Assembly: GCA_001830475.1 (NCBI GenBank) | Contig: MIAC01000184.1 | Location: 7,656-15,769 of the forward strand | Origin: Rhodospirillales bacterium RIFCSPLOWO2_12_FULL_67_15 | GTDB taxonomy: Bacteria; Pseudomonadota; Alphaproteobacteria; Rhodospirillales; 2-12-FULL-67-15 | Length of the DNA stretch: 8,114 nucleotides | Reading direction: 5' to 3' | Part shown: positions 4,796 to 8,114 of the stretch, one piece after another | Layout of the letters: every line of letters starts with the position of its first letter | How positions within the stretch are numbered: the first letter of the stretch is position 1 | Position numbers and translations under genes: made by a program | The notes under the pieces: model-generated | The model's database searches: none | The model's input: the letters and a program-made list of their open reading frames with translations, nothing else | Told to the model about the DNA's origin: nothing

Positions 4796-6499
4796 TTACG
4801 CCATCTCGGTTTCTTCAGCCGTTATTTTGCGCTCGACCATCCAATCGATCCACTTCCCGACCGCGAGCACCGAAATGATCGGTCCGACCGAGGCCATGGC
4901 GAGAACGCCGAAACCCTCGGCGGCGCCGACCGCTTCGCCGAGCCCGAGGCCGAACGCCAGCACCAGTGGCACCGTCACCGGCCCGGTGGTGACCCCGGCG
5001 CTGTCCCAGGCCAGGTTCACGTATTCCTCCTTGGAGAACACCGTCAGCGCGAGAGCGATCCCGTAGGCCGGCAAAAGAAGCGCCGCGATCGACACATGGA
5101 AGAGAATCTTGGTCACGCCCACGGCCATCCCGGCGGCGACGCCGAACGCCACCGTCCGGATCAGCAACCGGCGGGGAAATGCGCCGTCGGTCAGCGTTTC
5201 CACCGTCACGCCCATGGCGCTCAAGGCCGGTTCCGCCATCGTCGCGCCGAAGCCGACCAGAAAAGCGAAGACGAGCACGAGCACAAGACCGATCCAGTAG
5301 GGATAGAGCGCTTCGCCCACACCGGAAGTCACGACGAACGCCGACGGCAGGTGTTCGCCCGCCTGGGACCCCAGCGGCGAAAGCCCGAACGCAAGCCCGA
5401 GATTGAACATCACCATTCCGACCAGCGCCGCGGCCAGGCCGTAGTAGACCCGGGTCCGGTCGCTGAGCGGCGCGCGCAAGACGAACCGCTGAACGAACAG
5501 AAGGAACAGGATCAACGGCACCACCGCGCGCACCGCGCCGATCGCGGCCGCCACGGCCGGATCGTCGTACCAACCCGGCGCAGAGAGCTCCTTCACCGTC
5601 GCCGCCACGGGCGCGCCGTTCCCGGCCACGATCAAGCCGAGCGTCATCACCGCGATCACCGGAAATAGAGAGGCCAGGGTCACGATCCCGAAACCGGACA
5701 GAGGATTGTCCTCCCTGCCGGCGGCGCAAGAAAGGCCGATCCCGATCGCCAGCATCAGCGGCACCGTCACCGGGCCGGTCGTAATCGCGCCGCAATCCCA
5801 GGCGAGCCCGAGCACCGGCGCGAGCAGCGGATCGCCGGCGAGATAGCCCGTCATCGCCAGCGCCGGAACGAGCGTCAGGATCACCAAGGTCTTGAGCCGG
5901 ATGTTGTAGAGATAGCGAAGGTTGGCGAGCACGACCGCCGCGCCGACGCCGACGGCGACCGCACCGACCAGCGCGATCGAGTAGTCGTTGAGCAGGCCAT
6001 GAAGCAGGGGCGCCTCGGCCCGCACGATCAGCTTTCCCGCCGCCTGAAGCGCGCCGATGGCCGGTTCCGCGAGCGTCGCCAGGACTCCGAGCACGAAGGA
6101 AACGCCCAGCACCACCGACGTCGCCGAGCGCGACGGCAGGCCGAAACCGATGTTCTCGGAAAGCGGCATCAGGCCGAGTTTGATCCCGTCCAGGAAAAAC
6201 ATCAGGCCGAGAACGATGGTCGCGATGCCGAGCCCGATCGTCGCCGCGCCATCGAGCGGCGTGCGCAGCAAAAAAACCTGGAACAAGGCCAGCGCCGCGA
6301 CAACCGGCAGCACGTTCAAGACCTGTTCGCGCGTGCGCGCGCCGAAATAAGGCGCCAGCAGGCGGTAATAATCGATTTTGCGCAGGCGGTAGCGCCGCCG
6401 CCCGGACGTTTCCGCCCGGACCAGGTCGTTGAAGCTGATCACGCGCTGGCGCAGCCGGATGTGGCTGAGCAGATTGCCATAACGAAGCCGAAATCCCAT
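4796..6499 (-). CDS. DUF1538 family membrane transporter, two fused homologous halves (UmpAB-like)
   Basis: A 567-residue polytopic membrane protein with two halves of common origin. ATLAEPAIGAL (141-151) recurs as ATMAEPALSAM (419-429); LAWDCGAITTGPVTVPL (232-248) recurs as LAWDSAGVTTGPVTVPL (496-512); GFGIVTLAS (269-277) recurs as GFGVLAMAS (529-537). These conserved polar Glu-Pro and Asp/Thr-Thr-Gly-Pro motifs inside membrane helices suggest paired substrate or ion sites. They are what I recognise as DUF1538. As I recall, a DUF1538 pair from a Halomonas species (UmpA and UmpB) was reported as a Na+(Li+,K+)/H+ antiporter; here both units would be one chain. The first 55-60 residues are soluble and Arg-rich. 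AGGAGG (6506-6511 on the plus strand), six bases before the ATG, fixes the start. Two PII-like genes follow at once, so cytoplasmic control of transport is likely. Substrate remains unproven. Confidence 0.82.
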   Translation of the reverse strand: MGFRLRYGNLLSHIRLRQRVISFNDLVRAETSGRRRYRLRKIDYYRLLAPYFGARTREQVLNVLPVVAALALFQVFLLRTPLDGAATIGLGIATIVLGLMFFLDGIKLGLMPLSENIGFGLPSRSATSVVLGVSFVLGVLATLAEPAIGALQAAGKLIVRAEAPLLHGLLNDYSIALVGAVAVGVGAAVVLANLRYLYNIRLKTLVILTLVPALAMTGYLAGDPLLAPVLGLAWDCGAITTGPVTVPLMLAIGIGLSCAAGREDNPLSGFGIVTLASLFPVIAVMTLGLIVAGNGAPVAATVKELSAPGWYDDPAVAAAIGAVRAVVPLILFLLFVQRFVLRAPLSDRTRVYYGLAAALVGMVMFNLGLAFGLSPLGSQAGEHLPSAFVVTSGVGEALYPYWIGLVLVLVFAFLVGFGATMAEPALSAMGVTVETLTDGAFPRRLLIRTVAFGVAAGMAVGVTKILFHVSIAALLLPAYGIALALTVFSKEEYVNLAWDSAGVTTGPVTVPLVLAFGLGLGEAVGAAEGFGVLAMASVGPIISVLAVGKWIDWMVERKITAEETEMA

Positions 6500-6681
6500 G
6501 GCCCGCCTCCTGGCGCCCCTTATAGCAACGCCGGGTGCGGGCAGGCAAAGACCGAGCGGGGTTGGCCCCTCCCGCCGGGGGTGTTTTCTGCTCGCATCGG
6601 GTCAGCAAGGTCCTGCCATGAAGTGAAGGTCGCGTCCTCCGTCGGCGCCGGCACATGGCAAGAGGGGCGCGTCTTCGACGG
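6500..6681. other. Intergenic region between livF and the DUF1538 gene
   Basis: This 182-base gap holds the DUF1538 ribosome binding site and promoter candidate at its left end. A GGGG/CCCC stem (6558-6569) is present but has no T-run on the minus strand, so I find no convincing terminator for livF. No small gene, tRNA or repeat is evident. Confidence 0.6.
6506..6548 (-). promoter_or_regulatory. Candidate promoter and strong ribosome binding site for the DUF1538 operon
   Basis: On the minus strand TTGCCT (6548-6543), an 18-base spacer and TATAAG (6524-6519) resemble a sigma-70 promoter. The start would fall near 6512, immediately before AGGAGG (6511-6506), giving a very short leader of about 13 bases. 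The Shine-Dalgarno sequence is certain by inspection; the promoter is a moderate match in the 182-base gap after livF. Confidence 0.4.
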
Positions 6682-7398
6682 TCAGACCGCGAGATATTTG
6701 CGGACGATTTCGCTGTCTTCCCAGAGCTCTTTCATGGCGCCCTGGTGCCGAATGGTTCCGTTCTCGACAATGTAGGCGTAATCGGTCAGCCGCCGCGCGA
6801 ATTTGAGATTCTGATCGGCGATCAGGATGGTCATTCCTTCGGCGCCGACTTTCTGAATGGCCTCCACAAGGCCGCGCAGGATCAAAGGGCTCAACCCCTC
6901 GGACGGCTCGTCGAGCATCAGCAGCTTCGGGTTCCCCATGAGCGCCCTGCCGAGGGCCAGCATTTTCTGTTCGCCGCCGCTGAGGACAGAGCCCTTACGG
7001 GCGCGGAACTCGCGCAGCGGCGGGAATAGTTCGTAGACCGTAGAAAGGTTCCAGAAACCGCCACCGCCGCGCGGACTGTGGCGCCCCGCCAGGGCCAGGT
7101 TCCCCTCGACACTGAGGTCTGGGAAGATTCGCCGGTCATCGGGGACGTAACCGATCCCGAGCCGGGCGATTTCGAACGACGGCTTTCCGCGGAGTTCCAC
7201 TCCTTCGAAATCGATGCGGCCGGACTGCACGGTGACCAGCCCCATGATGCTGCGCAACGTCGTCGTCTTGCCGGCGCCGTTACGGCCCAAGAGGGCGATC
7301 ACCTTGCCGCGTTCGACCGCCAGCGAGACACCTTGCAGCACCCGGCTGAATCCGTAGACGGCGACCACCCCTTCCAACGCCAGAATCGTTTCAGGCAC
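6682..7398 (-). CDS. livF: Branched-chain amino acid-type ABC importer ATPase LivF
   Basis: A 238-residue ATPase from the GTG at 7398. Motifs: Walker A GRNGAGKTT at 38-46, the LivF-type VPDDRRIF (85-92) in the Q-loop region, signature LSGGEQ at 139-144, Walker B LLMLDEP at 159-165, and DQN at 195-197 where LivF proteins usually have EQN instead of the switch histidine. An in-frame ATG at 7437 would add 13 residues but has no Shine-Dalgarno and overlaps livG by 47 bases. The chosen GTG follows GGGAG at nine bases, overlaps the livG stop by eight, and gives the usual family N-terminus. With LivG it powers import of leucine-type amino acids, or a related substrate such as an amide, through LivHM. 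Those genes must lie beyond the right edge. It is the last gene of its operon in this direction. Confidence 0.9.
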   Translation of the reverse strand: MPETILALEGVVAVYGFSRVLQGVSLAVERGKVIALLGRNGAGKTTTLRSIMGLVTVQSGRIDFEGVELRGKPSFEIARLGIGYVPDDRRIFPDLSVEGNLALAGRHSPRGGGGFWNLSTVYELFPPLREFRARKGSVLSGGEQKMLALGRALMGNPKLLMLDEPSEGLSPLILRGLVEAIQKVGAEGMTILIADQNLKFARRLTDYAYIVENGTIRHQGAMKELWEDSEIVRKYLAV

Positions 7399-8114
7399 CG
7401 ACTTTCTCTCCCAGGTAGATTTCCTGCACCCCTGCATGGTTGCGGATGGCTTCGGGCCTGCCTTCGGTGAGCACCGTTCCCTGGTGCATGACGATCACCC
7501 AGTCGGAGAGCGCGAACACCACGTCCATGTCGTGCTCCACGATGACGAACGTCACGGCGCGCATGGCCGTCAGTTTGCGGATGAGCTCCTGCATTTGCAC
7601 GCGCTCGCCGGGGTTCATTCCAGAACAGGGCTCGTCGAGGAAACAAAGGCGCGGGCGGCAGGCGATCGCCATGCCGATCTCCAGGAGCCGCTGATCGCCG
7701 TGCGCGAGCGCTTTGGCGCGGACGTTGCGCAACTCCCGGAGACCGATGTCCTCGAGCAGGCTTTCCACCTCGGCCCCTACGTCCGGGTCGCGATCGGGGC
7801 GAGCGAAGGGACGGGCGGCGCGGTCCAGGCGCGCCAGCACCGGCAACTGCAGGTTCTGCACCACGGTCATCTGCGGAAAAATGTTGGTGATTTGAAAGGA
7901 ACGGCTGATCCCGCGGCGCACCCGCTCGTGCGGCGTGAGGTCGGTGATCTCCATTCCGTCGAAGAACAGGCGGCCGAAATCGCAGGAGAGCTTGCCCGTG
8001 AACAGGTTGATGAGGGTCGTCTTGCCGGCGCCGTTGGGTCCGATGATCGACGTGAGCACTCCTTTTTCCAGCGTCAAATGGACGTCGTTCACGGCGACGA
8101 AATCGCCGAACGTC
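7391..8114 (-). CDS. livG: Branched-chain amino acid-type ABC importer ATPase LivG, N-terminus beyond the window
   Basis: The second ATPase of the importer, cut by the right edge. The frame is open to the last bases and reads TFGDFVAVNDVHLTLEKG, the normal start of the LivG domain, so the GTG at 8092 is an internal valine and only a few N-terminal residues are missing. Seen in order: Walker A GPNGAGKTT, Q-loop RSFQITNIFPQMTV, a variant signature LAHGDQRLLEI in place of LSGGQ (LSHGDQR-like forms are common in LivG), Walker B LCFLDEP, the LivG-type CSGMNPGE segment, and switch histidine in VEHDMDVVF. The end VQEIYLGEK is typical of LivG. It works as a heterodimer with the LivF encoded immediately downstream. 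A urea (UrtD) or amide role is possible; permease and binding-protein genes would decide. Confidence 0.9.
   Translation of the reverse strand, partial: TFGDFVAVNDVHLTLEKGVLTSIIGPNGAGKTTLINLFTGKLSCDFGRLFFDGMEITDLTPHERVRRGISRSFQITNIFPQMTVVQNLQLPVLARLDRAARPFARPDRDPDVGAEVESLLEDIGLRELRNVRAKALAHGDQRLLEIGMAIACRPRLCFLDEPCSGMNPGERVQMQELIRKLTAMRAVTFVIVEHDMDVVFALSDWVIVMHQGTVLTEGRPEAIRNHAGVQEIYLGEKVGA

Noticed and set aside
4742..5668. 308-codon plus-strand open frame across the DUF1538 gene
   Set aside because: His/Arg/Asp-rich low-complexity translation; it is the mirror of transmembrane codons on the real strand.
7399..7437. Upstream ATG for livF adding 13 residues
   Set aside because: No Shine-Dalgarno, long overlap with livG and no family similarity; the GTG at 7398 has GGGAG and the expected N-terminus.
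1..8114. CRISPR array, transposon or prophage signature
   Set aside because: No repeated spacers, terminal inverted repeats, transposase, integrase or phage genes were seen; base use looks uniform.

Overview
The window is GC-rich bacterial chromosome with tightly packed genes, 4-base start/stop overlaps and Shine-Dalgarno-led starts. The gene families and the protein sequences point to a proteobacterium. An alphaproteobacterium is plausible, but no marker gene here fixes the taxon. I see no rRNA, tRNA, insertion sequence, phage gene or CRISPR array.

Layout from left to right. (1) Positions 1-935, plus strand: a candidate sigma-54 promoter (13-29), a leader with two perfect palindromes, then two tandem DsrC/TusE-superfamily genes (130-501 and 561-935). 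Both proteins keep the upstream cysteine of DsrC (CysB) but have lost the C-terminal catalytic cysteine (CysA), and both carry a short new tail. (2) Positions 990-3997, minus strand: a three-gene DevBCA/MacAB-like export operon, transcribed as membrane fusion protein, FtsX-type permease, ATPase. It converges on the DsrC-like pair. (3) Positions 4061-6499, minus strand: a DUF1538 membrane protein with two fused homologous halves, followed by two divergent PII-like signalling proteins. The three genes are separated by +4 and -4 bases, so they are very probably one operon. (4) Positions 6682-8114, minus strand: livF and the greater part of livG, the two ATPases of a branched-chain amino acid (or related amide/amino acid) ABC importer that continues beyond the right edge.

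How the genes may work together. LivG and LivF power one importer. The fusion protein, permease and ATPase form the inner-membrane part of one tripartite exporter that needs an outer-membrane TolC-type channel, which is not encoded here. The two PII-like proteins are good candidates for cytoplasmic regulators of the DUF1538 transporter, by analogy with GlnK-AmtB. The DsrC-like pair lies apart from any sulfite reductase (dsrAB) or sulfur relay (tusBCD) gene, so a regulatory or sulfur-binding role is more likely than classical trisulfide chemistry.

The two parts most worth follow-up are the DUF1538 plus double PII-like module and the CysA-less DsrC pair behind a sigma-54-type promoter. All family assignments are by reading motifs; no database search was run.
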